Part shown: piece by piece, positions 25,040 to 38,300 of the stretch
Layout: the number at the start of each line of letters is the position of its first letter
Numbering within the stretch: the first letter of the stretch is position 1
Source: Amphiprion ocellaris
Lineage: Eukaryota > Chordata > Actinopteri > Pomacentridae
Length of the DNA stretch: 64,000 nt
NCBI RefSeq assembly: GCF_022539595.1
Contig: NC_072784.1
Span: 17,992,075 to 18,056,074 of the forward strand
Reading direction: 5' to 3'
The notes under the pieces: generated by a model
Told to the model about the DNA's origin: nothing
The model's database searches: none
Seen by the model: the letters and a program-made list of their open reading frames with translations, nothing else
Translations under genes and position numbers: made by a program

Positions 25040-25740
25040 TTAATAAAACATGAACCAGCTGATACAAATACATATTAAAAAGCACCAAAACTGCCATAGC
25101 ACAGAGTAAAAGAAAGTGCATGACATAATAGCAGGACTGTAAAAAAGCATTTTAAGAAGGGATTTAAAGGAATTCTTCATTTCCCCAGGTAGTTCATTTA
25201 AAAACTGAGAGGCCCTGATGGCAAAAGCATGGCCACCCAGAGATTCACACTTTGACTTTTGATCAGTCAGACCTGACGATCCAAAGCTGCTAACTGGCTC
25301 ATGTGGATTCAACATTTTTGTTACACAAATTTGCTTTTAATGTGATCAATTAAATCTTCAAACCAATTCAACAATAAACAGAGAGTTGGTGAAGGGAAGC
25401 CAAGACTTTCTATTCTGAACTAACTGCACATGAGAGAGTGACTTGTGGCAAAGGAGGGAGTTACAGTAGTCGAGCCTTGAGAAAATTAATGCATGAATGA
25501 TTTTTTCCAGGTCGCATTATGACAGAACTAATTTGAGTCTGGGAATAGTCCTTGAATGAAGCAGGACCGGACAGTTTTTTTTGATCTGTGCCTAAAAGCT
25601 GAGGTCCGAATCAAAAATTACTCCCAGATTTCTGGCAGTGGGTTTTATGTTAGTGGACAAAGGACCAAGGCTGTTATCGATGAGACAGATTTTTATGCTT
25701 GTGGGAGTGAACAGTATCTAGACCGTGATCTGTCTTGACA
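25040..25740 (-). mobile_element. L2-type LINE relic: C-terminal reverse transcriptase and 3' part
   Basis: Minus-strand translation across about 25490-25390 gives RLDYCNSLLCHKSLSHVQLV, the C-terminal reverse transcriptase signature of L2/CR1-like LINEs (SRLDYCNSLL...LQLVQN). The 91-codon frame at 25315-25040 continues with SSGLTDQKSKCESLGGHAFA and SQFLNELPGEMKNSFKSLLK, corresponding to the family's R..T...GDRAFS..AP.LWN.LP...R end. Frames are broken between the parts, so it is a dead, 5'-truncated copy. The element is non-viral. Confidence 0.8.
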
Positions 25741-27239
25741 TATAACTGCAACACGGTAAAATGAAAGTCTGTCGTCTTGTCAAAAAACACTACCACAAAC
25801 TGTCACTCCAGAAATTATTGTGACTGACCGACAGAGAAGGTAACATTGTTCATTCAGAGGTGACTGACAGGTAACACCCAGGTGAGCAGATGACCCTTTT
25901 TACTCCAAAGACTTGTACCTTGTCACTCCGCTGGGATTTTATTACCAGATCTCCAGACAACATTGTTCTTCAAACAGTTTTCCACGACCCGTCTGACCCC
26001 CAGCTATTGTTTCCAGGCTCTTTTTTCTCACAGTGATTTGGTTGATTACATCAGGAAGCTTGAGACAATATGAAAATCTGACAGCAGTGACAATGTAGAG
26101 CATGCAGGCACATACAATCATCATCCCTACCGCCGTGGAAGAGAGTTGCATAACACGAAAACCCCAGAGAAATGGAAAAGAAGGAGAGAGAGAAAACAAG
26201 TGACAGTCACATAAAAAAGATATGACAGCTGACTTTTTGACTAAATAATTCTTCAGCCTCCAGGAATCCCTGAAAATATTCCTGGAGGCAAGTTCCATTG
26301 AAATATCATCAAGTTTTAGAAAAGGATATGTTTGCTTTTCTCTTCATCTCAAAATCTTTAGCCACTTCCAAATAAGTCATTATAGTTACAAATTACAAAG
26401 TGGCAGTTCAGACTTTGAATATAAATAAAACAAATTTGGCCTCAGAGAGCCAGTAGTTGCTGCCAGACTGAACCTTTATGACAGATACAGGAAGCTTTTA
26501 TTTCTGTTTAGCTTTTTTAAAATTAGTGACATAACTCAAGGGCTGGCGTTGTCGGTCAGTTGATGGCCAACCTACCTGAGGTGTACTCAATCTTAGTACA
26601 CTTTTATGAAGCTGCTTCATAAATTGCCTGTCAACAAAATGACATTTTGGAAGTTGTTGAGTTTCATGCAGAAAACATCTCCATAACGTTACATGAATGA
26701 GGAGCTCCTGTGTACAACAACTGGGATTATTATATAATTTTATGAGCATATTTGGGTGTAAAAAGAGGGGTATCATTGTGGATTCTTACAAGTATCCTTG
26801 CACTGTGTTTGGTTCACAGCTGAAGCTTAATGAAGATACATAACTCACTGTCCAACTGGGTCAACAAATGATTTATTTAATGTCCTTCTGTGATTTCTTT
26901 TATGTCTGTGAAGCAATTCCAAGTCACTTTTATCAATGTTGTATTTAAAGTCTTTGAACCTTTGCTTTTATCTGTTGGTTTATTGGCTTGTCAGTGAAGG
27001 ACAAGAGCAGATCAAACAGTTCAGTTACACTGTGGTCCAAGATCACGAGAGTTCAGCTAAGGGACTTGAGCTGTCTTTGGGATAAAAACAGGTTACTGAG
27101 AAAGCTAAAAAAAAAAAAAAAAATATTAGGCAGTCAGATCACATTCTTTTGACAGAATTTTCTCAGATGCCCTCAGGCTGACATTTGAATGTGGCCTTGA
27201 ACAGAACAAATCGTTAGTAATTGTTATTTTTTCCCTCTG

Positions 27240-27475
27240 TACCTCTGTTATTAGGCTGCTGAACACAGACAACACCCGTTTTAAATGATTATTATTCTCG
27301 AGTAACTTAATAAGACATGCTGTGTCTATTATTGTGACTTGTTCCTCCTACTCTCCTGATGCTTTTAACATATTTCTTTTGACATTTTAACTGTCTCTTG
27401 TTGTCTGTTGATAGTGAATGTATGGACTAGGAAAGCTACAAATGAATTGCCCTTTGGGATAAATAAACTTGCGTG
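27240..27475. repeat. Possible LINE 3' tail
   Basis: Sequence ending 'aattgccctttgggataaataaactt' resembles the 3' termini of fish LINEs (Rex/RTE-like), which end in 'aatttccc..tgggat.aataaa.t' before a short repeat. No reverse transcriptase frame is attached. The family is uncertain. Confidence 0.35.
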
Positions 27476-28559
27476 AACTGAACTGTCTAAGCCCTTGTAG
27501 GTACTTGAGTTTGAGTGTGACAGTGTATGTGTGTGCTCTAAATAATTCCCTGATCCTGTCCTGTAGTAAACACGGAGAGTATGTGGGTTGAAAATCAAGA
27601 GCTCAAAAAGATCCAGACCACCAGAATCTGTTCCCCGTCAGCCTGAAACCTGGATTCCCTCCCAAGCTTGTAGCGAGTCAGCGGACAGAGTTCACTGTGG
27701 GTGCCTTGGTGAGTACAGTTCAAGTACATGTGAGTGGGCATTCGTGTGCACCGGGCCCTGCAAATCCAAACAACAGAACTGCCAGTGTTATTGTTTCTTT
27801 CCATGAGCTTACCCGCACTGAAACTGAACCATTTGAGGATTAACTTAGCAGCGTCCCTTGTTTTGGTTGGGTTCCTTCTCCAGCTTTTGGGTTGAAAAGT
27901 TCTTTTTGAGCTGAGTCGGCCTATTGTGCGGCTTTTTTGAGTATAATGTGTGCCAGTAGTGCACCCATGTTGAGGGAGGACATGGTCACCACAGCTGGGA
28001 GGAAAACAGGCAGCAGCGTCAGGTCGTGCTACTTTTTGTTGAGAATGCTTTTGTTGTTCTTCGAGCGTTTCCAGGGACAGAATAAATAGCTCTGTTTAAC
28101 CAAAGGCATTTGCCTCCCTTACTGCTATGAATGCACCACCATGAGAAACATATTGCCAGCGGTTACGGGTGTTTTGCCTCTTCTGGAAAGTCTCTGTTTT
28201 TCTTTTGCAAGCACTTCTGGGACACGTGAAAGAAATGTTCTCCATCAATTGGCCCGGTCAAAATCAAGTAAACGAACATGGAGAGTTTCAACTCTGCTTT
28301 GATTTGTCATGGTTGGCCCCTTCTCGGTGAGTGCAGGATTTTGGGGTTAAGACGCACACAATGTCAGGTGACATTTGAACTATTTTAAGGTCCAGTTCCA
28401 GCTATCAACATGCTTGCTGGCTTCATGATGATCTTAAAGATGCTCACAGAGATTTACATCAAAAGCTTTAGGTCCAGAGGGGAATGTACAGGAAAAATTC
28501 CTTGACCCTGATAGTGACAGTAGTTTGTCTGCTCTGCTATGCTGTGGATGTCATTTTAC

Positions 28560-28985
28560 ATGGTTGGAGTTGTTGTTCAAAGTAATCACCTTTGTCCTGT
28601 GATGAAAATGTTTCATCCTGATGGGAGTGGTCCCCCTCCAAAATGACAATCTTCTCATCAGTAATGCACAAGGGGGTCACTTAACAGCTTGGTGAGAATG
28701 AAATTGGCGTGAATCCATGCTAGGACCTTTGTAGTCACCAGGTCTCAACCCAGTTGATCAGCTATGGGAGCTTTTGTTGTTAAGCAGTGCTCTCCATCAG
28801 TATCACCAGAACAGCAAATGAGAAAATATCCTCTGGAGGAATGGTGCTCCATCCCTCCAGTAGAATTCCACAGACTTGGAGAATCCATGTCATGGCACAC
28901 TGAAGCTGTGTGAAGCAGGATGTGTTGGCACAAGAACTTACTAAAAAACTTGATGTTGGTTTTTCCTTTAATTTGTCACATATTT
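28560..28985 (+). mobile_element. Degenerate Tc1/mariner-type transposase relic (plus strand)
   Basis: Plus-strand translation gives broken pieces such as FHPDGSGPPPK, VTRSQPS and PLEEWCSIPPVEFHRLGESM, then 'atgttggtttttcctttaatttgtcac'. The EEW..IP...(F/I).RL..SM pattern matches the C-terminal part of Tc1/mariner transposases. Several stops interrupt it. It is older and more decayed than the minus-strand copy just downstream. Confidence 0.45.
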
Positions 28986-29062
28986 GTAGCAGGGGTTAAT
29001 ATGCAGGTCAAAAGGAGAGCCAAGGGAGAGCTATTATGGCTAGTAGTTAGCAGTGAACAGGG

Positions 29063-29720
29063 TCAATGAGAGGCTGAGGCTGTTCTGAGTGTGGAGCTGG
29101 TTAAGTGATGCAGAGCTGGGCTGGAAAGTGTACAGACTGTAAGTAAGAAGTAGCCCTGGATCACAACTGAGAATTTTCTCAAGAAAAAAGTCTCCGTCAA
29201 CCTGCTACATCTGGACGCTGCAATTTTACCCCGTTCTTCTTTGCAAAACTGCTCAAGCTCTGTCAGGTTACACAGGGATTGTGTGTAAACAGACCTTTTC
29301 AAGCCGAGCAACAAATTCTCAGCTGGACTGATGTCTGGGCTCTGATTCAGCCACTCCAGAACATTCACCTTGTTGTCTTTAAACCATTTGTGTGTAGCTT
29401 TGATTGTATGCTTCGGGTCATTGTCGTGCTGGAAAACAAATCTTCTTGTAAGTTGCGGTTCTGTTGCAGACTTCATCAGCTTGTGTTGACACAGTTGAGA
29501 CACATCCACTCAAATGATCCCCATTCCACTAATTATGCACTACTTGGCTGCACCTGTGTTGAATTAGGTGAGTCACCTTAAAGAGGGCAAATGCTTATGC
29601 AATCATTGTTTTCCATTTTATATTGTTGTCAGACAGGCCAAATTAAATTGGCTACAATGCAGTGTTGAAAAGCAATATCAGAGGAAAATGTCTGGGGGGG
29701 GGGGGATACTTTTTAATCAT
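29063..29720 (-). mobile_element. Tc1-like transposon fragment with C-terminal transposase
   Basis: The minus-strand frame 29509-29063 encodes Tc1 transposase from RRFVFQHDNDPKHT onward through VLEWLNQSPDISPAENLL and LTELEQFCKEERGKIAA. The second catalytic Asp (HDND) and the Glu (PAEN) are kept with 34 residues between them, the DD34E signature. The N-terminal DNA-binding half and first Asp are missing. The flank at 29580-29720 ('gcaaatgcttatgcaatca ... gggggggggatactttttaat') looks like a Tc1 terminal region lying too close to the mid-transposase, so an internal deletion or nested insertion is likely. Dead copy. Confidence 0.85.
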
Positions 29721-29784
29721 CATGGTATTACCACACAGGCTGACACAACAAACTGGCAAGATGTGGGTGAGAAGTCTGGGTAGA

Positions 29785-30000
29785 TATACTGCAGGGCTTA
29801 ATTGGTTGATAGACGTCAGGTGTGCAGATTGAGATAATTTGGATCAGCAAGGCCAGAAACATTTAGGCACACAGACACAAAGAAAGAGACAAAATAGGGA
29901 CAATAAGAAACCCAAGGACAGGAGAAAAAATAACACAACACGAGGAATTAGGAAGAGATACAGCCAGGGCTGTGACAGAGTGAGTGTGAAACTGAGTGAA
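29785..30000. repeat. Possible interspersed repeat tail
   Basis: 'caggtgtgcagattgagataat ... agaaagagacaaaatagggac ... cagccagggctgtgacagag' resembles the purine-rich 3' portion of a dispersed fish retroelement. Assignment is weak and boundaries approximate. Confidence 0.3.
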
Positions 30001-30200
30001 TGCTGATGACATCATCTGAACACATTCTTTGAAGAATAAAAATGATTTGGTTCACCATATATTGCCTGATTAGTGAGGCCATCAACTTATGTGGCTGCGA
30101 TTCAAAGGTGAGCTGAGGTTATGAAAGAGAGATGAGTTCAAAATGAATGATAATTAGAAAGGCAGGCTATTGGAAGTTGCAGATTTTCCAAACTAGCACA

Positions 30201-30319
<119 letters not shown>

Positions 30320-33039
30320 TCTTACTTTAATTCTTTGACATCAGCCTACTCTCCCCATAATGGCAGCCTAATCAGCAGCATAAGCGTAAAGGAATTTCCC
30401 CGTTATGTAAGGTACAAAGGGGAGCTGCTTCTGAGAAAACTGGTGCATTGAAAGAGATCAAGAGATCTAGAGATAGTGAGATTGAGAGTGACAGTGAGAG
30501 CAAAAGCACAGTAGTTAGAGGGGACAGAGAGAGACAATCAGAGCAGGAGGTCAGGCAGATGGAGTGAGACAGGAATGTCATATGAGGAGGTGGGAACACT
30601 TCTTTAGTGTGTCACTAGTGATGGAAACAGGTTATACAAGGAGGCAGTAGGTTGGCCTAGAAAATTAGTTTTCACTTGAAATCTACTGGTGAAAACAAGG
30701 ACAGCAAATACACAGCTAAAGTGCTCATCAAATTCTTGCACTGCCTCAAAGAAACTCTCTTGTGGGAATCTAGGACATCTAATCATATACATATATACTC
30801 TCCTCTGTATGTAATTGGCTAGAGAGCAGAAACATATGGACTTACATAACTATTTGATACAAAGTAGCACACAAGGAGCCACTAAGTGGAAGAAGGCACA
30901 AAGTAAACAGAAGGAGCACCACAAAGTAGCTCCCAGGAACTTACCAAATCATACCCAACGCGCTTCGTACCAAATTAAAAACATGGTCTGTGGTCTGTAC
31001 CCTGTTGTGTAGTTTCAGAGGGCATTGTATGAGGTGAAAGCTAATACACACATTTTGAACAATGCACTACGCACTATAAGTTGTGACCAGAGTTATTAGG
31101 ATTAATACTCCAGAAACCATGAATGTTTGTACAAAAATGAATGGAAATCCATCTGGAAGTTAAGGCATTGTGGTGGATCAACAGACTGACTCCTAGCAAG
31201 GCTGAAAAGGTTAGAGAAAGCTGCTACACATTCTAATACACACTGCACACCAAACAAAATCCTTATTTCTAGTTCATTGTAGCTCCGTTGCCGTACCTTC
31301 TACTTTTTTGTGCTTTTTGTGGTACAATGTGTCTCTGTGTAGTAATATGTAAATAATAGGACTCTGTTAAAAGTCCTTATGTAGCTTCTATCTTTTTAAT
31401 GGGTTTTTTTAGGCTGCTCCTCCGCATGTTCCCATCACCTGTCCAGATAACTTATAGTATTTGACTAAACTGATGAAAAGTGCTTTCCATAAACAAATGT
31501 TTGATTACAGTCATGATACTGTTTTGTAGTGTGTACCTAAGTTGTCAGTGCCACATAGATGTCTTGGCCACAGTCAAAATATCACCCTACTGTCAAAAGT
31601 CTTTGGTTATGTAACTGACTGTTTTGACCTTTACAGTATAATGTAGCCTTTTCAGCTTCCCAGGAGATTTACATTTTGAAATCCCAGTTCTGCACTTTCA
31701 AAAACATCGACAGATCAAAGTATGATTGCTGAACTCACTGACAGAACTGGCTTAAAGATATGCAGCTGGTTAGAATGAAATGAAACTGCTGCTGAGCGCC
31801 TACAGGAAAAACATTTAACAGCCAAAGTTTTGTATAATGCAAGGAAAATCCGTTTTTGTTAGTTTAAGGTTATCAGTCTTGACTGTTGTTAGAGACAAAC
31901 TGATTTTGAAAAGTTAGGTGCTACTCTGTGATGTTTAAGGCAATATTGACAGACTGATAACCTTTAAAAACCATTAAATGAGACCTTAGTTGCAATCCGT
32001 ACAGATTACAGAGTGTAGGTTATCTGAGTGTCATACTAAATTTTGATCAGCTCTTTGTATTTGTTTGGATCTGCACAAATCAAGTGCTCTTTTGCTACGA
32101 AGCCAGATTTTGCTGTCTGGATACAATGCAAGGCGTCTCCACATCTGTCTTAAATCATCTTCTAATGGTCACTGCGAATATCAAAGTCACACGAACTGAT
32201 CCTGACTGTCCCTCTGAAAAACAGCCACTCTCAATCAACCACTTCAGTAACCGCATATGTTTATGTATGTGTGTGCTCTGCATTATGGAAACAATGCCAC
32301 CTCCCACTGAGAAAACAGACCCCATACAGAAGATAGGAGGGAAGAAAGGCATAAAGGACAATGTCTGAAAAAAGGAAGGAGGCCAGTTATGGACATTTCT
32401 CACATTCCTCAGCTCCACGAGGCAGCAGGATTTTCTTTAGAGGAAGAAGTCGGTCCAGCCAAGAGCCACTAGTGCAGGACACTGCAGGGAGCCCAGCTTT
32501 CTCCTTATTGGCTGCAGCAGAGCTGAACTGGCTCAGTGCCGACCGCAAGAGGAAGAACACATTAAAGCAAGAATTCAGGATATTAGCGGGCAGGGATATT
32601 GTTTAACCTGATACAAGTAAACAAGCACAGGAGTGTGTGCATGAGAGAGAAAGAAAGAGAAAGAAGCTTCACTACACTGGAAAGCATTACTGTGCGTTCC
32701 TCTTTACAGGATGCTGGCATTTCCTGTTCAGAGAGGCTGCTGGATATTTATGGAAGACTGGCCCAAGAGAGGACTTTTATTTTTCTCTTTATGATCCTCT
32801 GTTTCTGTAAATAGATATAGTGAGAAGAAAAGCAGATGCTTCACTAGCAATCTGGTCCAAACATGAGTAATGTGTTTTGGTATGAGAGCTACTTTTCCAT
32901 TGACTGCATGTGAATTATCAGCACCACACTGCTGCTACGCTGATCATCATTGGCCCGACACAAAATGAGAAATGGGATGATGATAACATATGGCGTTTAA
33001 AGAGGGATGCCAGTACATGGTGGGGTGATATAAAACTGT

Positions 33040-33250
33040 GAGGAATGGTGCCCAAACTGGGGGTCAGGAACCTCTAAAAGATCCATCTGAGGGGTCACAA
33101 AGGTCAATTCTCTAATGTGACTTTCTATTTGGAAATTAATGATATGTTTTACTAAGTCAGGAATCTAAAAACTACTCCACTAGGTTAAGAGTATTGCTCT
33201 TTGGTTAAATTACTCACCATTTGTACATGTGCAACTTGTAATGAAGGGTT
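33040..33250. repeat. Possible interspersed repeat fragment
   Basis: 'ggtgcccaaactgggggtcaggaacctctaaaagatccatctgaggggtcac' matches the opening of a common fish repeat ('ggttcccaacctgggggtcgggacccc...gaggggtcgc'). The remainder is diverged. Confidence 0.45.
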
Positions 33251-33790
33251 GCTAGACCACATAACTTCAGTTTGATCACAAATCTGAAGGGCTGGAAATT
33301 TGTTGGATTATTTTTTTTTCTTGAATTTTATTTTATTCTGTTAGGATTTGCTGAAAAAGAATTTATTCAATTCAATCAGTTTGCAAAGCATTTATGGATT
33401 CTGTGTGTCTTACTTGTAAGCTGGAATGAACTAGACAAAATAAACAGCCATGACTGCACAGAGGCACTGTGCTTTTAACCTCTGCATGAACTAAAATAAC
33501 TAAAATACTGAACAAATTAAAACCTTGACCTGATGATGGTACCCCTACAGAAAAAGTCAAGGTTCATCGAAATCACTAATATCAATTTTGTTTGGAATTC
33601 ACGTGTCTCTTTTTCAGTCAAGCAAATTCCTGGCAGAGATCATGCAGATCAAAAAACAAAACCTGGATCTGACCGAATCATTGACCTAAATGTACAATTA
33701 GAATTTTTCACTGCTAACTGCAAGAAAAATAAATTAATGCTGCCAAGTGCTGCATTTCATCGTTATTGTTGCTCTAAAATGATTACACAC

Positions 33791-35326
33791 ACAGAATAGT
33801 TTGATACAAAATGCACATATATTTTACTTTGTTACATTTTGCAATGCATGCCATCCACATTTATTCATTTTAATGTAACGTCCACAAGGACAAGTGCAAA
33901 CCTTCCTGAAATTCAAGAGCACAAAAACAATAGCAATAAGTAAAAGTTAACATACAAAATAAGACAAGATATAATGATGCTATCACTTATAGACTGGTAA
34001 AAAAACAAACAAAAAAAACCCATAAATTTTCTTTACAGATTAATCTTAATACTAACTCACAATATACATTTCAGTACTTTTGAGAAAATCTTTCTCATTT
34101 CTCTGCTCCCAAGCATCTGAAGGTAAACATCCCATATTTATGCAAATCAGGGCCTTCAGTTGACCACGTCATCATATTGTATGTATCACAAATCAAATAA
34201 CAAAACTTAATCACCGCTTTCAACCCCTGCGGTTCCTTCTTTTCCGAGACTGATATTTTCACAACGTTTGAAGAGCATGAAATCTAGTGGCAACCTTGCA
34301 GTTAAGTACAAAAAGAAAATGTGCAACTTGTGCAATGGCCAACAAAACAAAAAAAAAAGTGAACAAAGCAAAATGTTGAACTGTAATATTAACAAAGAAG
34401 TGAGGTTGAAAAAGTGGCACTTAATGAAAAAAGGTCATGTGGAAAAAAAATACTGTGTGATGGAGAATGGTTAATATGTACAGTACATTGTGTGAGAGTT
34501 GACTGTGCTGGATGAGACTTTGGTTTCTTACTATTACACGGAAATCCAATAACAAAATAAAAAGTGCTCAAGATTGTCCTTAAAAACAAAAATGCTACCA
34601 TATCCATCTTAAACCCAGGCATTTATGTGGCTTTGAGTACTTAAGGGGCTGAAGTGGTATAACACACATAAATAAACATATAAAACAGTCAAACAGTCCA
34701 CGTCTAGCTTCAGCGTAGGTGCTCTCCGTTGCTTTAATTCTTTTGTTAAGCAGAACCATCTGTCAAAACCCTTTACTTCCTTCAACAAAACTCATCACAG
34801 AAGGTATGTCTGGGTCAGCTGAAGCATAAGTTGTTTTGATGAGAGCACACAGTGAGTGAAGTCGTTTCTGAAGGAAGCGGGAGGCTTCCTCTCCTCTGAA
34901 ACTCAGTCTGAAAGGCTAATTGGGTAAAAACAAACCAGTGTGCATGCAGGGGTGAACCAGCCCCAGTGTTAAGCTGATCCCAGTTTGGTTCTGTCACTTG
35001 TAAGGCGGCAGTGCAGTCTTGCAACAAAGTCCTCATGTGTCTTCTCCCACTCGTTACTCCGGCGTCTTCATCCTGCTCATATTTCTCCTGTGCAATCATT
35101 CAAATCAGCGCAGAGTAGCATGTATTATTTAAACACACAGAGGTATCAAACTACACACATCTTAGCTCGCAGACATCACAGCAGTAGAAGCAGCCAGGCA
35201 TACAGCAGCCACAGAGCATGGCCCTGGTTTAGCTCAAGACCAAAAAGCTGTGGGCTCACTGGCTTTCAGCATCTGCTCCGTGGAGTTTGAAATCGCTGAG
35301 TCTCTCCCAACTTTGTCAAACGTCGG
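33791..35326 (-). other. Inferred 3' UTR of the STK17-family gene
   Basis: On the minus strand the stop codon at 35329-35327 is followed by about 1.5 kb without a coding signal, up to an AATAAA (TTTATT at 33860-33865 on the plus strand). This is the first canonical signal I noticed. No transcript evidence; the distal limit is uncertain. Confidence 0.35.
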
Positions 35327-38300
35327 TCAGCAGATCAACTCCTGCTGTATCTCGGGTCGCGTGGGGAACGGAGGTTCGCCGAAGGAGAAGGCGTCGCGAC
35401 CTGCCTTGAGCTCACCCTGGCCCGGGCACATGAGATACGACTCGATCAAGTCCAGCTCGGGGGAAGGAGCTGGGCTCTCAGGTTCTGACTCCGACTGGCT
35501 TGTTTCGGGCTCATCCAAAGAGGAGGCCGACCTGGTGTGGAGGTGCGGGTGGGAGAGGGGATGGGAGTTCAGCCAGGGGTGATTGAGGCATTCTTCTGCT
35601 GTGGCTCTCTTCCTGCACACACAAACACAATAACACTGTGGATGAGTGGAAATTCCCAAAGAGTTTATATAACTGATGGATTGCCTGAATCTTCCGATTC
35701 ACTCAGTCCGCTCTCTCAGAAGTCAGCCATATTCCTTTTCAACACTAGGCTTGGAAAACCACAAAAGCAACACTTTTTTGCTCTCAAGACTTTTTCCTCT
35801 CCATCTCCCACGATTACTCAAACACTTAGGAATCCTCAGCTTTTTCCAATGCTACCACTAATCTGCTGCAATTAAACAACTCTAGCTGGAGATTGTGGCT
35901 CTTTAATATGAGAGAGAGCCTGCTGCTACTTTTCAAACAAATTGCAGTAACAAATTAATGTCTCTGTGCTCCACCTCTCAATCAAAATTTGGTTTAGTAA
36001 ATTAATCAGAACACAGTTGGATAGCTTCCTCTGAAAATCACCTTATTTAGCTGTTCATTTTTTGACACGGTGACATTTCATCAGTATTTCACTGTGTGTC
36101 AAAGCAAAGATGCTGGCCTAAAGTTCTCTTCTTCGCAAATGAGGAGAGCTAACCACCTGTTGCAAAAAAGGAAGTTAATTCTTGCATGAAGTGACGCAAA
36201 TCTTGTTACCACATGCACTCATTTAGACGCATGCGGATGTACTTCCGTGCCGATGTGAACCTGACTCACATCCTTGGTGAGTAAATCAGCTCAAAATGAT
36301 GGTGATGGAAACTTTGCAGTTTTAGCCATAATCAGAACATTTGATTATCTTCATCTTTCCTGTATATGGCCTCACCTGGGGTTTTTCAACAACAAAGACT
36401 TAATGAAGTCAACAGCCAGGGAGGAGATCCCCTCAAACGTGTCCTGCGAGTAGTCTATGTTGACTTGGGAAATGTTGAGGAATGTCTCCTGCTTGTCGTC
36501 ACCCAGAAAGGGAGATTCACCCGTCAGCATGACGTAGGTCAGGACCCCGATACTCCTGGTAGAGAGAGAAAAAGAATGGGAAGGACGTCATGAGGCAAGT
36601 TGTTATCTTTGATGGTTTCAGAACATCTATTGCAACACATTGTAACACAACAAATTTGACTAATTTCCAGCATGCTGTGGTTAGTCATTCATTAAATGCA
36701 AATGAGAAGCAAAGATTATCTTGTGCTCAAAGGTCTAGACATAAAGCTAAATGTTTTTGCACACTAGGTGATGTCAGTATCCTGAATATGTCTCTACTTC
36801 CAGTATAGCACAGACTGAATGACTTCTGCATGGCACATTCTCAAATGAGTGCAAGCAGTCTAAAGCAGAACACTTACCACATATCTGTAGCAGTGCTAAT
36901 GGGTTCATAGTTCAGGATCTCTGGTGCTAAAACAGAAACATATGGCCCCAATTAGTCATGATAAATGACACTCAATTTGAAAAGACACAGGTGATTTGTG
37001 GGTATTTAACAAGTGGAGGGAGGACTTACCCACATACTCTGGGGTGCCCAGGATCTCCCTGACTTCTGTGATGTTGTCCATGCGTCTGGATAAGCCAAAA
37101 TCCACAATACGAATGTCCCCCAGAGGCCTGGCACTGGTCAGCAAGATGTTCTGGGGCTGTAGAGGATGCAGACACACAGATTAGGCAAAGGTATGTTACA
37201 TAATGTATTTTCGAGCAATCTGAGATCTTGCATCTGAGGTCACTAATTGTGTGTGTGAATGAGTCAAAGTATTTGAGGTAACTGGGCCCAAGAGGATTTG
37301 GGGTGGAGTTCGTCAGTCAGTGTCCTAGCTGCTGCTCTGAGCTCATCTGCTAAGCCTATCAGATGAGACTGAAAACAGTCAGGACATCTCTGCCAAACAC
37401 TTAGAAGGCTCCATAGTTAGTATGCACTGTACCGTACATACAACTGCGTTTAATTCTGGTCTAATGCCTGCTGGAAGAAAAGACAGGCCAACTGTCAGGC
37501 CTGTGTCAGTAGTGTGTATGTCATTCACCTCTTGAAAGCTCTTAATCTCACATGAAATTAACATATACCAAGCATCAGTTGGGTTAAAAGGAGGCGTTAG
37601 TATACTTAATCTAGAACACATGCAGTTTTTTAAAATCACCTATTCACTTTTAAAGTAATTGCGTAACATGTGTAATAAGAAACCAGACATTTCGTTAATT
37701 TGTGAGACGCTAAGAAAGGAAAGTAGAGGAACCCTCAGGGGTGACAGCCTTGTTACCTCAGGACCCATTAAAGACAACATGATAGTTCAGTCAGGTTCTT
37801 TTACTCGTCTGGTTCCTCGCGGGAACAGGGTCGTGACACACTGAATGAGCTGTGATTGCATAACAGAAATAATATCTCCCTCAGTCTGACACTCAAGGGA
37901 ATGTAGTGTCCTATATTCTCATATAATCTTTCACTGTGCTTACTTTCAGGTCAAGATGCACCACATTGTTCCGATGCAGGAAGGCCACTCCAGTCAGGAT
38001 CTGCTTTGCCAGCCGCATCACATCTTTCTCTGTGAAGGCCTCGTCGTTATCTGCGACGCACTGGTTGAAGATTTCGCCGCCGGCAGCGCTGCAAGGAAAG
38101 CACAGGAAGGAAAACTGAGAAAAATAACAGGGATAAGACGAGAAAGAAAAAGAAGTCTGCATGGATAGCCACCCACAGGAGTTTAGTTTGGCATACTCTC
38201 ATTTTTGATTATTCATTGTAACTTGTCATAATAAATTGCAACCTCGAAATGTACGAATACGCCCTTCCCCTCAGTCTGACTCACAAGCTGACAGCGGCAA

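Noticed and set aside
36366..36593. Plus-strand frame over kinase exon 6
   Set aside because: Antisense shadow of the exon encoding GVLTYVMLTGESPFLG on the minus strand.
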